In this document: in pieces, positions 35,719 to 43,827 of the stretch | Numbering within the stretch: position 1 is the first letter of the stretch | How the letters are laid out: each line of letters starts with the position of its first letter | Assembly (NCBI GenBank): GCA_021555105.2 | Contig: CP134604.1 | Location: 3,014,501-3,078,500 of the forward strand | From: Thalassospiraceae bacterium LMO-JJ14 | GTDB lineage: Bacteria; Pseudomonadota; Alphaproteobacteria; Rhodospirillales; Casp-alpha2 | Direction of reading: 5' to 3' | DNA length: 64,000 nucleotides | The notes under the pieces: generated by a model | Told to the model about the DNA's origin: nothing | Seen by the model: the letters and a program-made list of their open reading frames with translations, nothing else | The model's database searches: none | Made by a program: the position numbers and the translations under genes

Positions 35719-38214
35719 TTACCCCTCGAGCACGTCCTTGACCTTGGCAGCCAGACCTTTGAGCGTGAACGGCTTGCCCAGGAAAGCGATATCCGGATCC
35801 ATGTCGGGGCCGTTGCGGAACACGTCCTCGGAGTATCCCGACATCAGGATCGTCTTGACGCCATCCAGTTCCTGGCGCGCCAGATTGACAAGCGTGTGTC
35901 CGTCCATGCCCGGCATCACGACATCCGAGATAATCAGGTCGATCTTCTTGTCGGTGGTGGCAATCACGTCGAGTGCGGTTTCGCCGTCGGTCGCTTCCAG
36001 CACTTCGTAGCCCTTGTTCCTGAGGGCGCGCGCGCCGAAGAGGCGAACCGCGTCCTCATCCTCGACCAGCAGGATAACGCCTTGCCCGGTCAGATCCCCT
36101 TCCAACTCGGTTTTCGTTGTCTGCACCGGTTTGGCCTTCGCTTCCCCGGCCTTCTTGTGGACCGGCAGATAAATCGTGAAAGCGGTGCCTTTGCCGATGG
36201 CGCTGTCGACGAAGATGAACCCCTCTGCCTGGTGCACGATCCCGTAGACGGTGGAAAGACCAAGCCCGGTTCCAGCCCCCACATCCTTGGTCGAAAAGAA
36301 CGGCTCGAAGATGCGTTCCAGGTTTTCCTTGGCGATACCGGTGCCGCTGTCTGAGACGGTAATCGTCACATAATCGCCAGCGGGCAATATTTCGTGGCCC
36401 TTGGGGGTCGGCTGATCCAGGTTTTCCGCCTTGGTCGAAATCGTGATGGCGCCGCCGCCCGGCATGGCATCGCGGGCATTCACGCACAGATTGATGATCA
36501 CCTGATCGAACTGTCCCTTGTCGAACAGCACCGGGCCAAGATTGCGCCCGTGATTCATGTTGAGATCGACGCGCTCGCCGATCAGCCGTCCCAACAGGTT
36601 CGACAGATCGCCCAATTGCTCGGTCACATCCATGACTTCGGGTTCGAGTTTCTGTTTCCTCGAGAACGCCAGCAATTGCCGCACCAGATTGGTCGCGCGA
36701 TTGGCGTTCTGCTTGATTTGCATGATGTCGGCGAAGTCCGGATCGTCGGGGCCGTGCCGGGTCAGCAGCAGGTCCGAAAACCCGATCATCGCCGTCAGCA
36801 GGTTATTGAAGTCATGCGCAACGCCACCCGCAAGCTGACCCACGGCCTGCATTTTCTGCGACTGGGTAAATTGCACTTCAAGATTACGGTGTTCCGTGGT
36901 GTCGATGAAATGCAGAACAAGGCCGACGGTTTCACCTGCGGCATCGCTGACCCGGGCGACGGACAGGCTGACCGAGAGATCCTTGCCGTCGGCACGGTCC
37001 AGACGAACCTCCATATGCGCCCCCTGACCGACGCCCATGACGACCTTGGACAGGGCGCCCTGTACATCGTCGCGGTCTTCGCGGGCGATCAGATCGGCAA
37101 ACGGCCGCTCGATGCTTTCATCGCCGGCAAAACCGAGCAATCGGCGGAACGCCGCATTGCAGCCGCTCAGGGTGCCATCCATATCGACAAACGCGATCCC
37201 GACCGGTGCATCGTGATAAAGCCAGCGCAGGCGTTCGGTCAGCATCCCGGTCTCGTCGGCGGAGGTCTCGACGCTTCCTGCCTGACGGCTCTCGGACTCC
37301 ACATCATCGGTTGTGCTTTCGGCCGCCGAAAGATCAAGCGCCACGTCACGTACCAGCAACGAGCGCGTATAGAGCGGCCGGGTGCCGTCCTTGCTCAATT
37401 TCGCGGTCTGCATCAACGTTGCGATAAACGGCTCCCCCTCACCGGCGGGTTCAAGTGTGACGACTCCCATGCTGACCCCGCCAAGTTCACCGGAATCCTG
37501 CGCATCGGTAAGGAATTCGCCGAGCGAGCGGCCAATCAACGCCGCCGGGGTCTCGCCCAGCCATCCGGCCAGGGTCACGTTGCATCGATCAATCAGACCC
37601 TCACCGTCGGCCGACAGGAAACCGAGCGGCATCAGGTCGAAAATATCCTGCAACACTGTAACTTCGCGTTGCAGTTCGGCATGTCCCTTGATGATTTCCG
37701 TAACGTCATCCAATTGCCAGACACGTCCCGGCATCGGTGCGAGCTTTCGTGTCCGCCAGCGCAGGACCTTGCCTGACAGTCTGGCAAAGCCCGCATCCTG
37801 CTCAGGGTTGGCGGAAAGCCCGAGGGCATCCAAGACCCGCCCGGCGCCGAGCCCGATATTCAAATCCTTGAATACCTGGGCGGCGGAACGGTTCATGTTC
37901 GTGACCCGTCCTTCATCATCCGTCATCAGGATTGCCGCCGAGGATTGTTCGAAGCCCCAGGCGCGCGGGTCGGCACGTTCACTCAGCGCACTTCGGCGCC
38001 CGAAGCACCAAGCCGCAACCAGCGCAAACAATCCGGCAGCTGCAGCCAGCGCCGGGCTTGCCAATTCGCGGTAAGCCGGTTCCTCGAACCAGAGATAGGC
38101 CGCGCAGGCCGCCGCGGCCGCGGCAAGCACAACGAACAGCATGCCAGGCGGCGTGCCGCCGGCACCCGTCGAGCCGGTAAAATCTGTACTTGAACCGCCG
38201 TCCTTAGCCGTCAA
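35719..38214 (-). CDS. cckA: Hybrid histidine kinase CckA
   Basis: An 831-residue membrane-bound hybrid kinase. Two N-terminal membrane segments (about 25-45 and 52-70) are followed by PAS-type sensor domains. The phospho-acceptor helix has H467 in [11 protein letters not shown]. The ATPase domain has N-box [14 protein letters not shown] and [20 protein letters not shown]. The receiver domain has the phosphorylatable D764 in [11 protein letters not shown]. This order and the HDFNNLL motif are typical of CckA, which through ChpT controls CtrA and thereby motility and the cell cycle. It starts 12 bases after flhB and is the last gene of the leftward flagellar operon. Confidence 0.9.
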   Translation of the reverse strand: MTAKDGGSSTDFTGSTGAGGTPPGMLFVVLAAAAAACAAYLWFEEPAYRELASPALAAAAGLFALVAAWCFGRRSALSERADPRAWGFEQSSAAILMTDDEGRVTNMNRSAAQVFKDLNIGLGAGRVLDALGLSANPEQDAGFARLSGKVLRWRTRKLAPMPGRVWQLDDVTEIIKGHAELQREVTVLQDIFDLMPLGFLSADGEGLIDRCNVTLAGWLGETPAALIGRSLGEFLTDAQDSGELGGVSMGVVTLEPAGEGEPFIATLMQTAKLSKDGTRPLYTRSLLVRDVALDLSAAESTTDDVESESRQAGSVETSADETGMLTERLRWLYHDAPVGIAFVDMDGTLSGCNAAFRRLLGFAGDESIERPFADLIAREDRDDVQGALSKVVMGVGQGAHMEVRLDRADGKDLSVSLSVARVSDAAGETVGLVLHFIDTTEHRNLEVQFTQSQKMQAVGQLAGGVAHDFNNLLTAMIGFSDLLLTRHGPDDPDFADIMQIKQNANRATNLVRQLLAFSRKQKLEPEVMDVTEQLGDLSNLLGRLIGERVDLNMNHGRNLGPVLFDKGQFDQVIINLCVNARDAMPGGGAITISTKAENLDQPTPKGHEILPAGDYVTITVSDSGTGIAKENLERIFEPFFSTKDVGAGTGLGLSTVYGIVHQAEGFIFVDSAIGKGTAFTIYLPVHKKAGEAKAKPVQTTKTELEGDLTGQGVILLVEDEDAVRLFGARALRNKGYEVLEATDGETALDVIATTDKKIDLIISDVVMPGMDGHTLVNLARQELDGVKTILMSGYSEDVFRNGPDMDPDIAFLGKPFTLKGLAAKVKDVLEG

Positions 38215-38226
38215 CGTTTCCCGCCA

Positions 38227-39297
38227 TTAATGTACTGTTTTCCCCTTAAGACGCATAACGTAACCGATAACTTCGGCTACGGCGACAAAGTGTTCAGGCG
38301 GAATTTCCTCGTCCAGTTCGACGCTGGCATGCAGTGCCCGCGCCAGTGGCGGGTTTTCAACGATGGGGATGTCATGCTCCTCCGCTACTTCCCGGATGCG
38401 AAGCGCCAGCGAATCCACCCCTTTGGCCACCAATCTCGGTGCTGACATCTCATCAATCTCGTATTGCAGCGCGACGGCGTAGTGAGTCGGGTTTGTGATA
38501 ACCACATCGGCGTCGGGAACATTCGCCATCATACGCTCACGTGCCCGCTGCTGGCGCAAGGCGCGTATGCGCCCCTTGACCTGCGGATCGCCTTCGGACT
38601 GTTTGTGCTCGTCCTTGATTTCCTGCTTCGACATCTTCATCGACTGTGTGAACTGGTACTTCTGATAGGCAAAATCGAGCACGGCGATTGCCGTCATCAC
38701 GGCAATCGTACCGGCGGAAATGAGGATCGCGACATTCTGGATCCGGTCCAGAATCGCGGCCATCGAAAATGCCGGGAACAGGGTCATGTCGCCGAGTAAC
38801 GGTACGGTCATACCGATCGACACGAAAGCAACGATGACCAGTTTCAAAATACCCTTGAGAAAATCGACGAGCGCACGTGACGAAAACAGCCGTTTAAATC
38901 CTTTGAGTGGCGAGATTTTCGAATAATCGGGTTTGATTTTTTCGGGCGCAAACAACAACCCGAACTGCAAGACATTGCCGGCAAAGGCAAAGATCACGAC
39001 AAGCAGGAGAAACGGCGACAACGCGAGGCCCACTTCAAGGAACGATCCGGCCAGATACGACCGCATTCCTTCAAAGTCCGCGGGGATGGCGTGGACGTTT
39101 TCCAGGTATGGCAGGCTGATCTCGCGGATTCGTCTGCTTATGAAAGGCGCCATGAAGATGATACCCGCCGTACCGGCCAGCAAAACGAGCCAGCTTTTAA
39201 CTTCCATTGAGGACGCAACCTGACCTTTTGAGCGCGCCTGCGTCAGCTTTTTGTCTGTCGGGTCTTCAGTTTTTTGTGCGTCGTCTTCTTCAGCCAT
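38227..39297 (-). CDS. flhB: Flagellar export switch protein FlhB
   Basis: A 356-residue export-gate component. The N-terminus is acidic (MAEEDDAQKTEDPTDKKL), then four membrane segments. The cytoplasmic domain has the autocleavage motif NPTH at residues 269-272 (VITNPTHYAVAL), the same numbering as in E. coli. Cleavage between N and P switches export from rod/hook to filament substrates. It is sixth in the leftward operon, after fliR and before cckA. A separate FlhB-C-like gene exists at 42.0 kb. Confidence 0.96.
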   Translation of the reverse strand: MAEEDDAQKTEDPTDKKLTQARSKGQVASSMEVKSWLVLLAGTAGIIFMAPFISRRIREISLPYLENVHAIPADFEGMRSYLAGSFLEVGLALSPFLLLVVIFAFAGNVLQFGLLFAPEKIKPDYSKISPLKGFKRLFSSRALVDFLKGILKLVIVAFVSIGMTVPLLGDMTLFPAFSMAAILDRIQNVAILISAGTIAVMTAIAVLDFAYQKYQFTQSMKMSKQEIKDEHKQSEGDPQVKGRIRALRQQRARERMMANVPDADVVITNPTHYAVALQYEIDEMSAPRLVAKGVDSLALRIREVAEEHDIPIVENPPLARALHASVELDEEIPPEHFVAVAEVIGYVMRLKGKTVH

Positions 39298-39329
39298 GTC
39301 GTTCTTTTCCTATGACGCATTCATGCCGT

Positions 39330-40091
39330 TCACGGTGCCAGAAACGGCATATAGGCCTCACTGTAGGCCCGCAGAAACACGATCATCATGCCCGAAAAAC
39401 AAACCATCAACACCCAAATCTGCAGGCTGACCTGTATCGGCAAACCGAAGAAAAATACCTGCAGTGCCGGCATCAGTCGGCCAAGGATCCCCAGCGCCAG
39501 ATAATACACCAACGCCACCAACAGCATCGGGGAAGAAAGCTTCAACCCCAGTGTAAACGCCTTGACCAGCGTCAGCGTCAGCGTTTCCGACATATCGCCG
39601 AATTCAATCGGCATACCCGGTTTGAATAATGAAAAGCTGTCAACCATTGCCCGCAGAACCACATGATGAAGGTCCGATGCAAACACCGCGACCAGTGCCG
39701 AAGTGCTGAGAAACCCGGAAATAATCGAGCTTTGCTGGTTCGAGATCGGGTCCTGGATCATCGCGTTGGCCATCGAAGCGAAATACGAGATGAAAGTCCC
39801 CGCTGCCTGCAACGCGGAAATAACGAAGAAACCGATGCTGGCCATGAACGCGCCGATGATTACCTCGCCGGTGAGGATCAAAAACAGTGCAAGAACACTC
39901 TCGGGCATAGGGGGGATATAGGCCTGAAGCGAAGGCAGCAGCAGAAATGTAATCGCCAACGCGATTCCAAGGCGGTAACGCGGCAGCACATATCCGGCGC
40001 CGAAACCCGGCACGAGTGCCAGCATTGTGCCGATCCGCGCCATCACTACGGTCAGCATCCAGATATTGACCTCAAGGAACTGTTCCAGCAT
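39330..40091 (-). CDS. fliR: Flagellar export apparatus protein FliR
   Basis: A 253-residue protein with about six hydrophobic segments. The family pattern is visible in TVVMARIGTMLALVPGFGAG, AGTFISYFASMANAMIQDP and AFTLGLKLSSPMLLVALVYY. FliR forms the export gate with FliP and FliQ in the basal body. It lies between fliQ and flhB, the standard gene order. The mostly neutral loops and the short polar tail fit the family. Confidence 0.95.
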   Translation of the reverse strand: MLEQFLEVNIWMLTVVMARIGTMLALVPGFGAGYVLPRYRLGIALAITFLLLPSLQAYIPPMPESVLALFLILTGEVIIGAFMASIGFFVISALQAAGTFISYFASMANAMIQDPISNQQSSIISGFLSTSALVAVFASDLHHVVLRAMVDSFSLFKPGMPIEFGDMSETLTLTLVKAFTLGLKLSSPMLLVALVYYLALGILGRLMPALQVFFFGLPIQVSLQIWVLMVCFSGMMIVFLRAYSEAYMPFLAP

Positions 40092-40100
40092 GGCCCGCCC

Positions 40101-40373
40101 CTAGCTAACACCCAACGAGATCATCCGGTCGAACAGCGTTCTCGCGAATTCCACGACTTCGGTCATCATGAACGGCAAAAACACCATAATCGCCAGAAAG
40201 ATCACGATGATCTTCGGCACGAACGTCAGCGTCATTTCCTGAATAGTGGTCAACGCCTGAAACAATGCGATGACAAGACCTATCAAAAGCCCCGCCATCA
40301 TAATCGGGCCGGCGGTATAGAGGACGACCATCAGCGCCTCTCGCCCGATTTCCATGACTGCGGTTTCGTTCAT
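40101..40373 (-). CDS. fliQ: Flagellar export apparatus protein FliQ
   Basis: A 90-residue protein with two hydrophobic helices, including AGLLIGLVIALFQALTTIQE, the most conserved part of FliQ, and IVIFLAIMVFLPFMMTE. Four copies surround the FliP-FliR core of the export gate. It ends 9 bases before fliR on the same strand and follows fliE. Confidence 0.95.
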   Translation of the reverse strand: MNETAVMEIGREALMVVLYTAGPIMMAGLLIGLVIALFQALTTIQEMTLTFVPKIIVIFLAIMVFLPFMMTEVVEFARTLFDRMISLGVS

Positions 40374-40449
40374 GTGTGATCCCTGCCGGCTGGCCGTGTG
40401 CGCATGCCAAGGTCCGCACGCACACCCCTGAGATCAGTTAGCGAATGCG

Positions 40450-40776
40450 TCAGATCGGCATACGCAATATTTCTTTGTATGCATCGATCACCTTGTCGCG
40501 AACCGATACCACAGTCTGCAACGTGACTTCGGCTTCCGCAACTGCAGTCACGACCTGGCTGAGGTCAGCGCGGTCATTGACACCCTGTATCGACAATTGC
40601 TCGCTTTTTTCGCCGATCTTGATGGCTTCATCGATGGCACTGCGGACCAGGGAAGCGAACTCATCCCCCCCCGAGGCCGGTGCCGCTTTCGGACCACGAC
40701 CGCCGAACGCATCACCACTGGCGACGTCGGAGTACGCCTTGATTGCATTCGCAAAACCGATAGCTGGATTAGACAT
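40450..40776 (-). CDS. fliE: Flagellar hook-basal body adaptor FliE
   Basis: A 108-residue protein. The conserved C-terminal half includes DLSQVVTAVAEAEVTLQTVV and VRDKVIDAYKEILRMPI, the FliE signature. FliE joins the MS ring to the rod and is one of the first exported subunits. A glycine-rich stretch (FGGRGPKAAPASGG) makes the N-terminal part loosely structured. Order flgB-flgC-fliE is standard. A gap of 102 bases separates it from flgC, without an evident terminator. Confidence 0.94.
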   Translation of the reverse strand: MSNPAIGFANAIKAYSDVASGDAFGGRGPKAAPASGGDEFASLVRSAIDEAIKIGEKSEQLSIQGVNDRADLSQVVTAVAEAEVTLQTVVSVRDKVIDAYKEILRMPI

Positions 40777-40878
40777 TTTTTCGTTCCCGTTCCAGGTTCA
40801 CCTGGCAGCTTCTCGGCCGGTGCCTATATTTTGAGCCGCCTTCTCGGCGCCCGGTTTTCTTGGCCTGCGCGCGTTTTC

Positions 40879-41289
40879 CTAGCGCAGGATGTCGATCGTG
40901 CTCATCAGCATCGACCGTGATGATTTGATAACGTTAAGGTTCGCCTCGTATGAACGCTGTGCTTCACGCATATCCGTCATTTCAACAAGCCGGTTAACAT
41001 TCGGTGTCAGCACATACCCGTCGGCGTCTGCCGCCGGGTGGCTCGGCTCGTACCTTCTGCCGAACTCGGACATGTCGGGGCGGACCTTGTTGGTGCGGAC
41101 CGTATCAAGTCCGATGGCCCTGTCGAGTTCGTTTCTGAAAGTCACGATCTGACGTCGGTAAGGTTTTCCGTTCGGATCCTGTGCCAGCGAATCGGCATTG
41201 GCGATGTTCTGCGAGATGACCCGCAGGCGCTCCCCCTGGACCCGCATGCCGGCGCTTGAAATCGAGAAAGTCTTGAATAGATCGTCCAT
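40879..41289 (-). CDS. flgC: Flagellar proximal rod protein FlgC
   Basis: A 136-residue rod protein. The N-terminal FSISSAGMRVQGERLRVISQ and NIANADS, and the C-terminal VNRLVEMTDMREAQRSYEAN, form the paired helices typical of flagellar axial proteins. The DPNGKPYRRQIVTF stretch is characteristic of FlgC. It follows flgB with 34 bases between them on the same strand. Confidence 0.96.
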   Translation of the reverse strand: MDDLFKTFSISSAGMRVQGERLRVISQNIANADSLAQDPNGKPYRRQIVTFRNELDRAIGLDTVRTNKVRPDMSEFGRRYEPSHPAADADGYVLTPNVNRLVEMTDMREAQRSYEANLNVIKSSRSMLMSTIDILR

Positions 41290-41323
41290 ATGTAACCCTT
41301 ATGACCGCTGAACCGGCCGTAAA

Positions 41324-41728
41324 TTATCTTGCCCTGACCGCTTGCGAGAGCATGGCCAGATGCTTTTTGTAAAGCTGCGTAACGAGACGGTGCTTGGCGT
41401 TGGTCTCGTTCATCTTTGCCATCTGCTCTTCAAGTATGACGGAGTTGCCGCTAGGTGACGTTTCAAACGGATGACGAACGGATTGCTCCGCGAAGTCGCG
41501 GATACGCTTACGCCGTCCCGGCTGGTGCGCGGCGCTGGTCACATCCATATTGAGCTGAATTTTTTCCTGACGCAGGATTTCCCGAAATTCGAAAGGTTTC
41601 AGGTCGGTCGCTCTGAAACGCGGGGTATCCGAGTTGGCGATATTCTGCGCTAGCACTTCCTGACGCTGGGTCAGCCAGTTCAACTTGCTTTTAACTGCCG
41701 CAAACAGGGAGGTTTTATCTAAATCCAT
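41324..41728 (-). CDS. flgB: Flagellar proximal rod protein FlgB
   Basis: A 134-residue rod protein. The N-terminal conserved helix includes RQEVLAQNIANSDTPRFRAT, followed by DLKPFEF. The C-terminal region contains VILEEQMAKMNETNAKHRLV, both matching FlgB. It is the first gene of the leftward operon flgB-flgC-fliE-fliQ-fliR-flhB-cckA, so its promoter should be in the 41729-42031 gap. Confidence 0.96.
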   Translation of the reverse strand: MDLDKTSLFAAVKSKLNWLTQRQEVLAQNIANSDTPRFRATDLKPFEFREILRQEKIQLNMDVTSAAHQPGRRKRIRDFAEQSVRHPFETSPSGNSVILEEQMAKMNETNAKHRLVTQLYKKHLAMLSQAVRAR

Positions 41729-42031
41729 ACCCTTGTCCCCTTACCCGCGTCACGATCCTGACCACCGGCGAACATATCCGCCGTTTTCCAGGTATTTCCC
41801 CCGGGGAATTCCCTTGGAAAATTTCCTGACGATTTCCTGATAGGCATTATCTGCCGGTCTTTATTAACAAGTGGTGAATCTTTGTTAACGATGTCTGTGA
41901 TTCTTGCCGGTCACAGGTCATCCCCAAGGTTGGGTCACCGACATGATATGATTTATGGTTTGTTAAACCGCATCGCAGAGAGTTAGCCTTCAGCATGGTT
42001 CCGGCTATAAAATATGCACGGGGAGGCACTT
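41729..42031. other. Divergent intergenic region between flgB and the FlhB-C-like gene
   Basis: About 300 bases that must contain promoters for two divergent flagellar operons. I find no good sigma-54 element. There is one TTAA-N7-TGAA (41864-41878), a 7/8 match to the CtrA consensus TTAA-N7-TTAA, and further isolated TTAAC half-sites near 41885 and 41963. Given cckA in the operon, CtrA control is possible but not shown. Confidence 0.5.
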
Positions 42032-42385
42032 TTGGGGCGCACGGAAGACCTGACGCAAACCAATATGAAACCGCCGCCACCCAAGGAACGTGCGGTATCG
42101 GTCGCCTTGAAGGAGCAGCAGGACGGCCACGCGCCTAAGGTCATCGCCGCTGGACGCGGCACGGTTGCCGAGCAGATTCTCGCCCTGGCATTCGCCCATG
42201 GCATAAAGGTTCGTGAAGATGCCGATTTGGCGGAATTGCTGTCGGCGATCGACATAGATAGCGAAATTCCGGTCGAAGCCTTCACCGCAGTCGCTGAAAT
42301 ATTAAGGTACGTGTACCTTGCTAATGCAGATGCCGACAGCAAGGATGCGCCGTCAGCCGAGGACTGGGTCCGAGGTAAGAACTGA
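42032..42385 (+). CDS. FlhB C-terminal-domain-like protein (FhlB/EscU-type)
   Basis: About 118 residues resembling only the cytoplasmic C-terminal domain of FlhB: AVSVALKEQQDGHAPKV, VAEQILALAFAHGIKVRED and IPVEAFTAVAEILRYVYL align with the part after the NPTH cleavage site. There is no NPTH and no membrane segment. Such FhlB-like proteins can replace FlhB-C functions in some bacteria. Start choice is uncertain: an ATG at 42014 has no ribosome site, a TTG at 42032 is preceded by GGGGAGG, and an ATG at 42065 begins the conserved part. It heads the rightward group with fliO and fliP. Confidence 0.75.
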   Translation: MGRTEDLTQTNMKPPPPKERAVSVALKEQQDGHAPKVIAAGRGTVAEQILALAFAHGIKVREDADLAELLSAIDIDSEIPVEAFTAVAEILRYVYLANADADSKDAPSAEDWVRGKN

Positions 42386-42405
42386 CAACGACGAGGAGCA
42401 GCAGC

Positions 42406-42672
42406 ATGAATGAAACGCCGGAAAGCAGTGACGGCCCCGATTATCTTCAGGAAATCGAGGATCTGACGACACTCGTCGAGCGCGGCCACGATCTTGTCAA
42501 AGACGGGAACCAGGTCGATTTGACCAACCTTGAAGAACCGATTGCAGATTTGTGCCGCAGGCTTTCCGAAATTCCCCCGAGTGACCCCGAAGCCGTTACC
42601 GTTGCAATACAGCATCTGGTCGGCCGGCTCGGCGCACTCAGCGATGCCCTGCAAGCACAAACAAAACTATAG
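42406..42672 (+). CDS. Small acidic protein in the fliO-fliP operon
   Basis: An 88-residue acidic, fully helical-looking protein (QEIEDLTTLVERGHDLVKDG, VAIQHLVGRLGALSDALQAQ) without cysteine, membrane segment or known motif. A GAGGAG site precedes the ATG. Its place between the FlhB-C-like gene and fliO suggests a flagellar role, for example an export chaperone of FlgN or FliT size, but no homology was recognised. Confidence 0.65.
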   Translation: MNETPESSDGPDYLQEIEDLTTLVERGHDLVKDGNQVDLTNLEEPIADLCRRLSEIPPSDPEAVTVAIQHLVGRLGALSDALQAQTKL

Positions 42673-42691
42673 GCGCGGGTTAACTTATTAA

Positions 42692-43054
42692 ATGGGAATG
42701 GACGGGTATCTCCGGTTTGCTCTGGCGCTGATCTTCGTGATCGCGCTGATCGGTGTGCTCGCCGTCCTGGTCCGGCGCCTGGGCTTCGGCTTTCCTGCCG
42801 GCACTACCAAAAATGCGGGAAACCGCCGTATCGAAGTGGTCGAAATTACGTCTCTCGATGTACGCCGGAAACTGATTCTGGTGCGGCGCGACGATGTCGA
42901 GCATCTGCTTGTCGTCAGCCCGACATCCGAACTGGTTATCGAAACCGGCATCCGCGCGGACGTTAATCAGAAGACTGGGTTCCGCGATGCTCTGGATGCC
43001 GCGACGCGTGCATCCGAGGACCGGGATACCAAACCCGGGGAAACACCGGAATGA
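42692..43054 (+). CDS. fliO: Flagellar biosynthetic protein FliO
   Basis: A 120-residue protein with one N-terminal membrane helix (FALALIFVIALIGVLAVLV), then the FliO domain with RRIEVVEITSLDVRRKLILV and VRRDDVEHLLVV. FliO assists assembly of the FliP ring. Its TGA overlaps the fliP ATG (ATGA), a usual arrangement that supports the call. Confidence 0.88.
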   Translation: MGMDGYLRFALALIFVIALIGVLAVLVRRLGFGFPAGTTKNAGNRRIEVVEITSLDVRRKLILVRRDDVEHLLVVSPTSELVIETGIRADVNQKTGFRDALDAATRASEDRDTKPGETPE

Positions 43055-43809
43055 AGCTGAAAACCTTCATTATAAGTTACGCCGCGACCGGTATCGCCCT
43101 GTCGCTGGCCTTGTTATTCGGTGCCGGTGATGCACTGGCACAGACTTTCAGCCTTGATCTTGGGCAGGGTGGCGGCGAGGCAACTGCCCGCATCGTTCAA
43201 CTGGTCGCCCTGATCACGGTTCTTTCGCTGGCGCCTTCGATCCTGATCATGGTTACGTCGTTTGTCCGCGTTGTCGTCGTGCTTTCGTTTCTCAGAACGG
43301 CGATGGGGACGCAGCAAACGCCGCCTAACCAGGTCATCGTCAGCCTCGCCATGTTCGTCACGGCATTCATCATGATGCCGACCTTCGAGCAGGCCTATGA
43401 CAACGGCATCCAGCCCCTGATTGCCGGACAAATCGATGAATTCGACGCCTTTGAGCGCTCGGTACAACCGTTTCGCGTTTTCATGTTGCGTCAGGTACGC
43501 GAACAGGACCTTGAATTGTTCGTCGATATCAGTGGCACCGAAGTCGAAGAGGCACGCGAGCAGATGCCGATGCGCGTTCTGATCCCCGCGTTCATGATTT
43601 CCGAACTGCGCAGGGCTTTTGAGATCGGCTTCCTTATTTTCGTGCCGTTCCTGATTATCGATATGGTGGTGGCCTCTGTCCTGATGGCCATGGGGATGAT
43701 GATGCTGCCGCCGGTGATCATCGCCCTGCCGTTCAAGATCATCTTTTTTGTGCTGGTCGACGGCTGGTACATCATCGTCGGCTCCCTGGTCAGGAGCTTC
43801 GGCGGTTAG
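43051..43809 (+). CDS. fliP: Flagellar export apparatus protein FliP
   Basis: A 252-residue protein with a cleavable signal peptide (ATGIALSLALLFGAGDALAQ) and four membrane segments. Family motifs are APSILIMVTSFVRVVVVLSF, RTAMGTQQTPPNQVIVSLAM, and the late GFLIFVPFLIIDMVVASVLM followed by MGMMMLPPVIIALPFKI. FliP forms the core of the export gate. It converges with the TPR gene 18 bases downstream. Confidence 0.97.
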   Translation: MKLKTFIISYAATGIALSLALLFGAGDALAQTFSLDLGQGGGEATARIVQLVALITVLSLAPSILIMVTSFVRVVVVLSFLRTAMGTQQTPPNQVIVSLAMFVTAFIMMPTFEQAYDNGIQPLIAGQIDEFDAFERSVQPFRVFMLRQVREQDLELFVDISGTEVEEAREQMPMRVLIPAFMISELRRAFEIGFLIFVPFLIIDMVVASVLMAMGMMMLPPVIIALPFKIIFFVLVDGWYIIVGSLVRSFGG

Positions 43810-43827
43810 CCGGGCAGAACTTCAAAC

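Noticed and set aside
36394-37776. Plus-strand open frame of 460 codons
   Set aside because: Antisense to cckA, low-complexity basic and His/Arg-rich translation, no start context. A shadow frame.
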